This document shows, one piece after another, positions 50,424-61,439 of a DNA stretch of 64,000 bases; the stretch's first letter is position 1, and the number at the start of each line of letters is the position of its first letter. The DNA comes from Siphonodentalium dalli. Its lineage: Eukaryota > Mollusca > Scaphopoda > Gadilida > Siphonodentaliidae. The notes under the pieces were generated by a model that was given only the letters and a program-made list of their open reading frames with translations, had not been told where the DNA came from and did no database searches. Both the position numbers and the translations under genes were made by a program. The stretch covers positions 83,739,980 through 83,803,979 of the forward strand of contig CP136063.1 of NCBI GenBank assembly GCA_032622095.1, in the 5' to 3' direction.

Positions 50424-50524
50424 ATGTTTACATCTGATGCTAAATTGCGTACGGATTCATCAGCATTTGTTTTTCCAAATCGTGTTGCCATTATGATTAA
50501 GGGAGAATTATTTGCCGTAATCAG
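50424..50524 (+). CDS. Exon-like ORF in right arm of palindrome
   Basis: Plus-strand mirror copy of 44766-44866: ATG 50424-50426, 33 codons plus two bases, donor AG|GTAAGTG at 50524/50525. In both arms the frame points outward, towards the element's end. Function unknown. Confidence 0.3.
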
Positions 50525-53500
50525 GTAAGTGTTATCTTTATTTATTAAACTATACGAGTTGGTATGTAAACAAAACTGTTACAGTATTTTTTTTTCCAAA
50601 AAAAAACAATTTATGAATTGGAATGTTAATTTGTAGAAATTAGAGCGCATTTGCTAGATAAATGTAAATATACTGTTATGATATGCTTAGCCACAACGTG
50701 TAGACAAATAAAATTTTACATAAAAAAAACAATTGTAAAACTATGATTATTGTTTTTATTTGCATGTTTAAAGATAACTTTCCGTAGAATCTGAATTGTA
50801 ACAATGTTAATTTGGATACTGTAATATACTATCTAAAAATTTGTGTGTAATAGTGTAACAGTATCCGTTTTTGATAATTAAGAGTTGCATACAAACAGAT
50901 AATACACGCTCTTTAACGATAAATTTTCAACCATATTTAAGTTAAATTATTAGCGCCCTTTTAAGAATTATGATGTGAAGAAGACCTATTTATTAACAAT
51001 TCTGAGGTAAAATTATTACAATTTTTGTTTTGTGATATTGAAACACTTTTGGTATTGAAATTATAAAATGAAATCTTAGTGCCCTTTTAAGACATCTTGT
51101 TTATAAATAGATGGATAAAATAATAAAATAGATCTTAGTGCCATTCTAAGACATATGGGATGAACAAAGTATACTGTATCCGAATATTACTAGGGATTGA
51201 AAGAGTTGCATACAAGCAGATAATACACGCTCTTTATCGATAAATGTTCAACCATATTTAAGTTAAATTATTAGCGTCCTTTTAAGAATTATGATATGAA
51301 TAAGACCTATTTATTAACAATTTTGGGGTAAAATTATTACAAATTTTTGTTCTGTGATATTCAAACACTTTTGGTATTGAAATTATAAAATGAAATCTTA
51401 GTGCCCTTTTAAGACATCTTGTTTATAAATAGATGGATAAAATAATAAAATAAATCTTAGTGCCATTTTAAGACATCTGGTTTAAACAAAGTATACTGTG
51501 TGCAAATAAGAAAATAAATCTTAGTGTCACTTTAAGACAACTGCTTCAAACTTCCTCAATATGTTTTGCTCCGATAAATATACAAACTTGATTCTAATTT
51601 ATCGTTTTAAATTATACAGAACATAGCTTGAATTAGATATGAATTAATTTAAAGTTATCTGAAAACATAATTTAACTAAACTCACCTGGCGATTTAAATC
51701 CGTGACTTTATAGGCCATTTACCTGGCTTATATATTATAATTGGAATGTTTGGAATGTTTATCGTAAGGTAAGTTGATCTTCAAATAAGCGACTTGACAG
51801 GTGTAATTTATATTACTGGGTTTGTAAGGATGGGTCGTTAACGAATGCGTTCTTTGAAATATGAGCCAAGCTAGGTAGCCTAGTTGAATAAATTAGTCGC
51901 CTTGTACAGATATATGTCGACATGAATTATATTATCCATGTCGTCGGATAAAATGGGAGGGTACATTATGATAGGCATACGAGAACATTTAACAAGATAG
52001 CTCGACTGATTTGTTTGGGAGTATAGATAGCTTGAGTAAATTAATGTGTTACTGTATATAAACAGAGCTCGACATGAATTCTCGGCGAATGGTCGTAGAT
52101 TATGGTATAATGACATCATGACCTAAAGATAGAATGAATGTTTTTTTTATATAAACAGACGATTCGCATAGGTAAAATTGAGAGATAGAACTATACTTCG
52201 ATGGATTATCTGTTGTTTAATGGGTAAGTAGCTTTTACTATGCAAAACAGAGGTGGACATGAATTCTCGACGAAGACCTCATCATGTTTAGTGCTATATG
52301 TTGGTAGATTATTCGACTTAAAGAAAGATGTGCTTGAATTTTGTTGACGAAAACATTAGTGTTTTCCTAAGATTATAATATTTTTACATTTTTTTATTAA
52401 AGACAAAACATTTATTGTCTTTTACAATTATTGTGGTAATAAAAAGGGACTTTTGATGCTTGCGAGCGAAACAGATAAAGTTAACATTTAAATTGTTTTG
52501 TTTTTTTTCGGCTTTCAATTGAGATATTTGATTAAGGATTCTCATATTTTTTTGACGCATTATAACATATAACTTCAATTTTGTTGACGAAAATGTAACT
52601 TAAATTGTGTTTTAATTGCTTTATCGTGCTTTTACATATTTCATTAAAAGATAGATTTTTTTTTATTTTTCTGAAATATTGAATTTGTGTTGGAATTGAA
52701 ATACGTTGTCTTGATATAAACCGAAAATAGTTACTATTTGTTCCAGTTTTCTTTCCTAAAATACTATAGATTATGAATTAACGTTGGTGTGATATAAATA
52801 ACTAATTATTCACAATTTAACATGCTTGATACACATATTTTTATATATTCCAACATAAGTTGATTGATTTGAATATATTTCCATCATTCATAATGTTTAA
52901 AGGAACCGATAATGGTTATACATTTCGATTTCTATCACTATGGAATGGTGTTTTTGAAATGTGTTGCCTATTAGTCTACAAAAGTTCAATGTGTTTAGAC
53001 TTGTGGTTTTTACATGCATAGGTTTATTCGCTAACGAATATATCATTGTATCATTCATTAACATATATCAATCGCTTAACATCTATATTGAACTTAATAA
53101 AACAGATTATTCAATTCACAGGGGAGTTAACTCTTTTCTTTATATTCCAATTAATATTTGTAGATTTAGTTTACAACTCTGATATTTTTGACTAACCTAG
53201 AAATAGTTTGCCTGAGTATAACCTAGAAGAAGTATTTTAAGACCAACCTAGAAATAATTAGTCTGACTTTAAATAATGATTAATTTGGATACTGTTACAA
53301 TTCACAGGGGATCTAACTCTGTTCTTTATATTCGAATTAATATTTGTAGATTTATTCAGTATATGTTATGAAATTTTTTAATAACCTAGAAATAGCTTGT
53401 TTGAGCATAGCCTAGAAGTAGTATTTTAAGACCAACCTAGAAATAATTAGTCTGACTTTAAATATTGATACATTTTTGCCAGAAGATATTTCGACGGGGA

Positions 53501-54338
53501 GACCAGAGTGTCCATATCTTTAAAAAGATTGATTTGATTATGTTTTTTTGATATCTGTTTGTATACTAAGATTTATGTACCATTTATATTCATTAAAGGA
53601 TCTAAAGTGTTGGGTTCCACATTTCGTTTTCTACGAGACTCTGTAATATCGAGTTTTATGAGATCGAATAGTGTTACCTACAAATCTACAATAACGAAGA
53701 AACAGTTCCGACACTAACAAATATTCCATGTGTTTTAGCCTTGTGGTTTTTTACATGCACAAGGTTATTCACTAGCGAATAATTCATCTCATTTAGGACT
53801 ATTATTTTACTAACCTATCATAACTAACCTACATATAAATACATGTATTCAATCGTGCGTACTAATCCTTCAAATAGTTACTAGTTAGCCTGACTATATC
53901 ATCTGCCTATAAATAGTTTGCTTTACTATACCATCTGAAATAAACATACATCATTACCTAACATAAAATAGGTCGTATTGTAGCTTGGATGTGCTTTTAA
54001 AGTAGTTACTATTCAGTATGACTATAAGATCTGCCTTGTAAAACAGCTCATTTTTGATACACTTATATAAATTAGTCGTTATTGTAACGTTTACATTCGT
54101 TAAATACTATTTACGAAATCCCGTGGGGGTGGGGATTATCAGACGACGACTACACCTATATAAATTAGTCGGTATTGTATCGTTTAACATTCGATAAGTA
54201 GTATTTATGAAATCCCGTGGGGGTGGGGATTCCAAATGACCACACCCTAATGCAATTAGTCGATAATGTAACGTTGAACACTTTCCTTGTCCCCCTCACT
54301 TATATATTACAGAGATAATACCTTCTCTTAATACTACT

Positions 54339-54344
54339 ACCGTC
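54339..54344. other. 6-bp target-site duplication, right copy
   Basis: accgtc follows the last base of the giant palindrome and matches 40736-40741. Confidence 0.93.
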
Positions 54345-55095
54345 TCTATGGTGGGACCAGGATAATATTACCATTGATGTTATAAATATGAATAATATTG
54401 TCCAACAAACAACGAAGGACCAATACGTACTGCAATGGAAAATTAATATGGAACAATCAAGTAAATGTACCACATACAAAAAATTGAAAACAATATTTGG
54501 CCTTGAAGACTATCTGAAAATTTTGAATCGCAAGGATGCAATTATCCTTACTAGATTTCGAATGTCCAATCACAGACTTCCCATTGAAACTGGATCATGG
54601 AATGATACCAATCGGAAAGATAGAGTATGTACGAGATGTAATACAGGGTTACTTTGAGATGAATATCATTGTATTTTACAATGCTCTTCGCTTGATTATC
54701 TGAGAAAAAAATATATTCCCAAATTCTTTCGAAATTATCCGAATTTAGTTAATTTTACTAAATTGTTTAACTCCAAAAATAAGAATATATTGATTAAACT
54801 CTCCACATTTATACAAAACGCAAGAGTTAATTACGAATAATGCATGATATCTGCACTCAGTCACGATATCTCCAACAGTTTCGAGGAGATAGTGCGATTT
54901 AGTGATGCATGTCATCAAACAACATTGTGATGCCCTATAATATAATATAAATATTTAATAGCCCCCCCCCCCCTCACACTGAAAAACGCTTTTCCACTGT
55001 TGCACACCATGTATTGTATTGTATAATTATGTATTATCTTCTCATAATATCATGTAACATGATTTACTTGAGAAATAAACATTTGAACTTGAACT
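54345..55095 (+). pseudogene. LINE ORF2 C-terminus and 3' end (interrupted)
   Basis: This continues the ORF cut at 40741. Across the excised insertion the reading becomes CTA CCG TCT CTA TGG TGG (Leu-Pro-Ser-Leu-Trp-Trp) and continues into TIDVINMNNIVQQTTKD. The C-terminal Cys/His knuckle is HRLPIETGSW..RVCTRCNTG, then an in-frame TGA (54656-54658), then DEYHCILQCSSL. The ORF ends near 54840. The 3' untranslated region has a C-run (54963-54975), AATAAA (55074-55079) and a short TTGAAC repeat tail. The right target duplication tggtgag is at 55096-55102. Dead copy. Confidence 0.92.
55074..55079 (+). terminator. LINE polyadenylation signal
   Basis: AATAAA at the 3' end of the palindrome-interrupted LINE, followed by the TTGAACTTGAAC tail. 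Confidence 0.6.
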
Positions 55096-55400
55096 TGGTG
55101 AGGTGAATAGGTATACAATGAGTGACTGTATGATCGTGAATGTGGTGAATATGTATACATAGAGTGACTATATGGTCATGTGTCAGGTGTAGAAGTATAC
55201 CTAGTGTTCATGCATGGTGACTCGTGGCTGTATCGTCATTTGTGGTATGTACGGGTATAACCAAGTATGGCGGTATGTTCAGTTGTATGTGTATAAAGTG
55301 GGTGACTATATTGTCATTTGTGTGACGTTATGTACATATGGAGTGACTGAGGTAATGGGTGGGTTGTACATGTGTACATTGGGTGGCTATTGCTTTCCAC
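55096..55400 (+). repeat. ~40-bp tandem repeats, resumed left arm of outer foldback
   Basis: Same orientation as 38391-38947 (gtgaataggtatacaatgag, tgactatatggtcatgtgt). Its end (gggtggctattgctttccac, ~55380-55399) pairs with gtggaaatcgatagccaccc at ~55493-55512. Confidence 0.85.
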
Positions 55401-55489
55401 AATAATTCAAGGATATGTTAATCAATAGAGAGGTCATGTCAGAGATTTCTCCATCTTGATGGTGTTTATGTACATGGCGGAAACGTTAA
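55401..55489. other. Loop of outer foldback element
   Basis: About 90 bp of non-repeat sequence between the two inverted arms of the outer element. Confidence 0.6.
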
Positions 55490-56790
55490 ACGTGGAAATC
55501 GATAGCCACCCATTATCACACAGTCATTCCATATATACATAAACACCACTTACATAACAATATAGTGACCCACTGTATACACGTACACCTGACCCATGAT
55601 CACGGATGACCACACAGCCATGAGTCACAATGCAGACACACCGGGTATACCCCTAAACACGACCCATAACCTGATAACCATATAGTCACCCCATCCATGG
55701 CCATATAGCCACTCGCTATATACACACACCCCTCGCCCATGACCATATAGCAACACGTGTGTATACCCGTATAACCTACACATGACAATACCGCCACGAG
55801 TCACCAAGCATGAACACCAGGTATACGCATACACCTGATACATGACCATTTAGTCACTCCCTGTATAGATATTCATTACATTTATGATCATACAGTCACT
55901 CCTTGTATACCTACATGTACGAATCTCACCATTAACCATACAGTCACTACATGTATACCTATTCGACACACATAGTCATATAATCACTCGATATATACAC
56001 ATGCAGCCCGCCCTAGACCTTGGAGTCACTCCAGATATACATATAATACATATACACCTCACCAATGGCCATTCAGCCCTTCCAGATATTAAAAAATCCC
56101 GCACACACGATCACTCATATCTTCCATACTTGCATATACACCTCACACATGACAATTCAGCAACCTACTGTATAACCATACACGCCATCCATGTCATACA
56201 ACTAATCCATATACACCCACCTATGATAATACATCCAGGATATATATAAATATACATCCCACCCGTTACCACAAGGTCACTCCCGATATACCCACACGCT
56301 CGATAATGTCCACCAAGATTACTCCAGGTATGCATATACACTTCAATCATGACCGTACAGTCATTCCATGTATACCTATACGCATTACCCGTAACCATAA
56401 AATCACTCCCTACTTATCCACACACCCAATCCATGATCATACACACAACACAATCATGTACATCCCGCCAATGACCTTATAGTCACCCCATATATACACA
56501 ATCAACACATAGATGACCATGTAGCTATATCCACACACTACATCAATGCCCAAAGAGGCACATCGGGTGCTCCCGTACCGGATACACACAACAATAAACC
56601 ACACAGTCACTCCATGCATACCGATTCACCCCACACCTGACCATGACCTCTCCATGTATACCTATACATCTTACCATGGACAATACATTCATAACTATAT
56701 AGTCACTCCTTGTATACCTATTCAGATCATTCATGACATACAATAACTTCCTGTATACCTATTCAACTCACACATGATCATAGATTAACT
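55490..56790 (-). repeat. ~40-bp tandem repeats, right arm of outer foldback
   Basis: Inverted orientation relative to 55096-55400 (catgaccatatagtcactcc, atgtatacctattc). Longer than the left arm, so unit number differs between arms. Open frames here (for example 55884-56249) are repeat artefacts. Confidence 0.87.
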
Positions 56791-57391
56791 CCCTGGCTAC
56801 CATCTTGGCATCCACCCTGTATCCAGTTCATATATTTTTTTTATCATAATGGGCCAGAATAGCCACATATCATGGTTCATCTCAGTTCCGTCTCAAAGTT
56901 ATGCCCATTTCCTTTCAATAATATGGCCAGAATCACAAATGACGTTCTCGGCAAAATTCCACTTAAAAATGAATTTGTCATGCCCCATATGGAACTGGGA
57001 CAACCCGAATAGAACATGTAGTTATCAGTTAATTAACTAACACGTACAATAACCAAGTGAGTAAGAATTTGCTACCTTTTCGGATAACGCAGAGAATAAT
57101 GTTCGGGATATATGTAAAAAAAATAACTTTTTACAAATTTGGTTGCCATTTTGGAAGCCATCTTGAGCAATTTGGTATATAAACACCGTAGCCGTAGTGT
57201 GACACATTTAAGATAGACCAAAACAATAAACACCTTTCAATCCAAAGATAGTAACGTTTTACTTGAAAAAATGGTTCAAACCTGAAAATTGAATTTTTTA
57301 CGATATTTATGTCAAGTTGTTGAGAGAAAAGTCTAATATTTTTGGTGATGTCAGTGGTGACAATAGTAACAATTAACCATGGTGCATCAGA
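56790..57391 (-). repeat. Right unique arm of outer foldback element
   Basis: Diverged inverted copy of 37791-38390 (ccatcttggcatccaccctg, agttaattaactaacacgta, ccttttcggataacgcagag, taaccatggtgcatc). Confidence 0.8.
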
Positions 57392-57990
57392 CATGTTAGT
57401 ATTCAATGAATGGAAGGCAGAATAGCCAATTGTATACATCAACCACAACTTGTAAGCGATTGCAGGACACCCTGGGGCAATATTTACCATATTTTGGCGG
57501 CCATTTTGACAGCCATTTTTCGCCAAAGTCAGAATTTTGGTTCCAGTGAGTTGGAATATTCATAGGTAATGATATGCTTCACTTACATTACAAAGTGCTG
57601 TTCATTTCTTGTTGAAATATGACAAGAATCCCAATTGTGATTTTTTGGTGAAATTTTATACCGCGTTCTGTAAAATCGAATTTTTTACTTAACCAGTTCC
57701 AAACAGCATGAACTGATCTAGAAGATATTTGTGAACAAACGTCATATTTTCAACTTCCAGGGGCCATTTTGGTGGCCATCTTGGATGGTGAGTTCAAAAG
57801 TTTTGCTCAAAAAAGTGTCATTATCTCTTAGCTTCACGAAAATATATACATTTTACAAGATTTTCCCGCTATAATTTGCATAAAACTGACTTAGGGTCTG
57901 GTTTTAAAAACGGCGGCCATGATGGACGCCATCTTGTCTGGAGTTTACACGGCCACTTTTGTTTTCTTGTTAACATTGCTTAAAAGTTGA
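57392..57990. repeat. Sequence with recurrent GGCCATTTTGG/GGCCATCTTG boxes
   Basis: GCCATTTTGACAGCCATTTT near 57502, GGCCATTTTGGTGGCCATCT near 57763 and GGCCATGATGGACGCCATCT near 57916 continue the motif seen in the outer foldback arms and the giant palindrome. The outer element may extend through here. Confidence 0.55.
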
Positions 57991-59764
57991 ATGACATAAT
58001 AAGGAACAAAATGAGTGGGGTGAAGTTAAGTCCCAGGTGGGGGGGTGCTAGGGTACCCATATTAGCTCCCGGACTTACTCATGGTATAACTGCTTTAGAA
58101 AACGAACCAAGAGCCATATCAATTTGGTTCTCGATAATAATATGCTTAGTTGTGAATCAAAAATTGTGAATTAAGTACCTGTTATTTTTGCATAAGCGAC
58201 GTCATTAGGACCCCACACATTGTTACGATCACAAGCGACATGCATTGTGTTGTCCTATTTTCGTGTGTCCGCGTGACACTGCATTCACACGCGAATATTG
58301 AATTGCTTACTGCATGTTCCATATAGAATCTTGACTGGCAATATGTTTGAAAATTATTCTTGGCAGTATTTAGTCATACCGCGGTATTTCATTTAATACC
58401 GTAGTCGGTATTGTAAAGGATGATACCGTGAAGCCCAATGGACGGATGCATTGGGTCCCTTCAATTAACCTACCTTTTGTGAAATGAACAGACAAATGTT
58501 AAGTTGAAAGCTTTCCGATGTGTGTGTGTGTGAAATCAGTTCAACTGGACTCGCGTCTCTCACTTGTAAGCTGCAGTGTTGTTTATATCGATCCTCTAAA
58601 GCAATAATAACGAACATATATACACATCTTCCCATTCCAGTGACTGACTATAGTACAATATGCGTGTCAACTCATTCACGAATTGAATAGGGTGTATTCA
58701 CATGCCATCTTGAATTACGATGCACGGTGTTCACGCGAACAAGTCCCGCATCAATGTGTGACACTATCACTTCAATCTTATAAAGATCAAGCTACATTGT
58801 ATTCACAGGGTTTGAGTTGGTAGAATATGATATCTATAGTATAGGGCGTAGATGGATTAGCAATTTGAGGCACGATTTGCCTTGTGAACAGCCTCTCGTG
58901 AATGAAATCTTTTTCGCATATAATTTAAGTGATATTCATATCAAGAACAAGGCATTTGAAAACAAATTGAACTGATGCATGTAATACAGAAATGTAAAAT
59001 AATCTATACGTGCGTCCGCATGTATGTTGACTGCCCCAACAACCAATGTAGTCCAGGCACATTAGACGTGAAAGGGGAAATGTAAGGAAATAAATCGGGG
59101 AAAGCTGATTTTTTAAATATTATTTAGGCCATATCATTGCGGACGCGACACGAAAGGCCCCTAAAATCCTAGTTGAGCTTTCTGAGTTAAACCATTTTTT
59201 CCATATAAAAAAACAAACTTTTATATTTTTCACAATCATGGGAATAATGGGATGCTATAACAATTCTTCAGCCGAAACATATACAAAATGTACTAAAAAT
59301 ATTGTTCAATACACATTTCTCGAACCAGAGATACAAATTCAACGGGGGGATTTGAATGAATTTAGCAGATATTGATATAAAATAACATAATGACCCCAAA
59401 ATATGACGATTTTTTCAGACAAACTGTCGTATTCGATGTCAAGGCACGAGCAATTTGTTTTGAAAACTGCACAGACATCACTCCTTCAATATAATATGCG
59501 GAATTAGCGACTATACATATGATAAGTGGCCAATACTTGTAAAAACATAACGCTACCCCCTAAACTGGCTCTCGTCACATTTTGCTCTTCCGCCAGTCCA
59601 AGCGATTTTTGGAGAAAACACATCAACTATGAAAAAGGTGATAAAAGCATGAAACTTGGCACGTATGTTGCTTATACGCTACTGCTTATTTTCACATGTG
59701 GCGATATTCGCGACAGGCTCTTCTTAGCAACGATTGCTTGGCAACAACCCGGCATCGAATTAAT
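57991..59764. other. No gene seen
   Basis: No motif-bearing ORF or repeat array recognised. Small ORFs (57987-58169, 59526-59780) lack domain features. Confidence 0.5.
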
Positions 59765-60240
59765 GCATATATATGACTGATATTATGTGGGTTCTAACAA
59801 ACTAAACTACGTCGTGTAGCATTTTTATTATGAAAATAATTGTCAGTTTTGACCTGACTGACAAATTACAACAATTTTTACTTACAGGAGGGTGACGGTT
59901 TCCAGGGACGCACACAAAATCTAAAAATGCACATATGACTGATTATGGTAGCTTTAACGAACTAAACTACACCAAATATCACTTATATGTTGAAAACAAT
60001 TATAATAGTTGTTGTTAGTGTTGAGCTGGCTGAACAAAATACCATATAATTCGTACGTATATGAGTGGTAACTGTTGCCACATTCATACCCGAAATACAA
60101 AAATGCACATTTGACTGATATTATGGTAGTTTTAATTAAACTCGTTTTTATGGTGAAAATAATTATACATGTTGTTAGTGTGAGCCTAACCAGAATGTGC
60201 TACAAATTTAGTTTTCATATGGGTACAATTATCCGCTATG
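59765..60240. repeat. Three diverged ~170-bp tandem units
   Basis: Each unit begins catatgactgatattatggt or similar, continues taa-naaactaaactac and ttatg(t/g)tgaaaataatta, and ends aaatgcac. Units start near 59766, 59929 and 60104. The third is partly decayed. Confidence 0.75.
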
Positions 60241-60299
60241 CTCCATCAGTTCAGATGTCAGGAATTCAAAGTGAGAGTTAAAAAGTTGTTGCTTATATT

Positions 60300-61400
60300 T
60301 AATATGAGGCATGGCCATAATAGTTATATAAGCCATATACCCACACCGCTATATGTATAATGTAAGACACGGACCCACTCTACTATATATGAAGAACATA
60401 GGGCCAGCAACCAATATGTTAGCCATGGACCTAGCCTACAATAGTTAGGTTAGGCCCCAGGCACATATACATAGTCATAGGACTAATGTCCATACATATA
60501 GACTACGGACGTAGGATATGTATATGTATACAGACCGCTTCATATAAGCCCTTACATATTGGCCTTTGATCCAGGTATCTATAGACTAGGCATACAACAT
60601 TTAACCACGATGTTAGACGGGTTATACCTGATCACCGAGGCCGCAATGGAGCGATGCCGTGTTATAGAAATACAATAGTATACTCTATGGCGATGGACCC
60701 AGCCCATTATACATGTTATATGATATATAAGCTGCATGGTCGAGGACCATGACACTGTTACATGGTGCAAATACCCAAGTGCCCACAGGTAGACCATGTA
60801 CCCAGATGCCATAGACCAAGTCCGATGCACAATACATTAGTACACCATGGATTCAGGACCCTACATGCATATATGGTATGAACATATGGGACAGTTTTGT
60901 GACAGACCAACCTATATATAGATATTGGACCGATGCCACATATATGAAGGTTAAGGATTAAGGCCCCTATAAATAGTCCATACACACATGGCACTGTTGG
61001 TTGGCCATGGGCAGATGCCCATATGTGTAGACCATGGGCCAAGGCCGATATATGTATGCCATATAGCATTGTACCCAGGCATAAGCAGAAGTCTATATGT
61101 AGGATATGCACCCACCCCTTATACGTGATATATCTACAACAAAGACCCAGGCACGTTTATGTAATAACCATGTGACTGTTATTATGTATGCATTGGATAC
61201 ATGTGCCTATAGGTACAACATGGACACATGTCCCTAAATATAAGCTACGGAACCGGCGTTATTAGTCAGTTCATAGATTCACATATATGCTGGTAGGCAA
61301 TGGCCTGATCCACATATATAGGAGACACATGGACCCCACACCCTACGGGTAAGTCATGGACCAAAATGCCTGTGTATGGATCAATTTAATTTTTTTAAAC
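60300..61400. repeat. Degenerate short tandem repeat field
   Basis: Irregular ~35-45-bp units built on tatatgtagaccatggaccc-like phrases, strongly diverged. It immediately precedes the CR1-like LINE. Open frames (60579-60830, 60758-61111) are repeat-driven. Confidence 0.65.
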
Positions 61401-61439
61401 ATCTCTATATGCATACCATATAAGTACGCCCGTTTTCAG

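Larger units (their letters stand above)
40742..54338. mobile_element. Giant 13.6-kb palindromic (foldback) element
   Basis: The left arm 40742-47644 and right arm 47648-54338 are near-identical inverted copies around a 3-bp centre (taa). Outer ends are AGTAGTATTAAGAGAAGG and its complement, flanked by the 6-bp duplication accgtc. The insertion splits a LINE ORF, and excision with one duplication copy restores that frame. The arms are very AT-rich and built from internal duplications: ~120 bp at 40815-41035, ~195 bp at 41615-41990, ~325 bp at 43790-44440, and ~305-bp units at 45515-46640. No transposase, integrase, polymerase, helicase or capsid motif is visible, so it is presumably non-autonomous. 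The 6-bp duplication and AG-start recall Polinton/Maverick elements, but arms this long with no unique centre are atypical. Confidence 0.96.
47648..54338 (-). repeat. Right arm of giant palindrome
   Basis: 6691 bp, reverse complement of the left arm. It lacks the 210 bp corresponding to left 42751-42960 (junction near 52330, where aagaaagat meets gtgcttgaatt). Confidence 0.96.

Noticed and set aside
40742-54338. Polinton/Maverick genes inside the giant palindrome
   Set aside because: I looked for polymerase, integrase, ATPase, protease and capsid-like frames in the arms and saw none. Only the end structure and duplication length support a relationship.
40742-54338. Giant palindrome as a sequencing foldback or assembly artefact
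   Set aside because: An artefact would mirror the flanks too. Here the flanks are the 5' and 3' parts of one LINE, joined in frame on removal, with a target duplication.
55214-56746. Overlapping ORFs between 55.2 and 56.7 kb
   Set aside because: They follow the degenerate ~40-bp repeats on both strands and show no domain.
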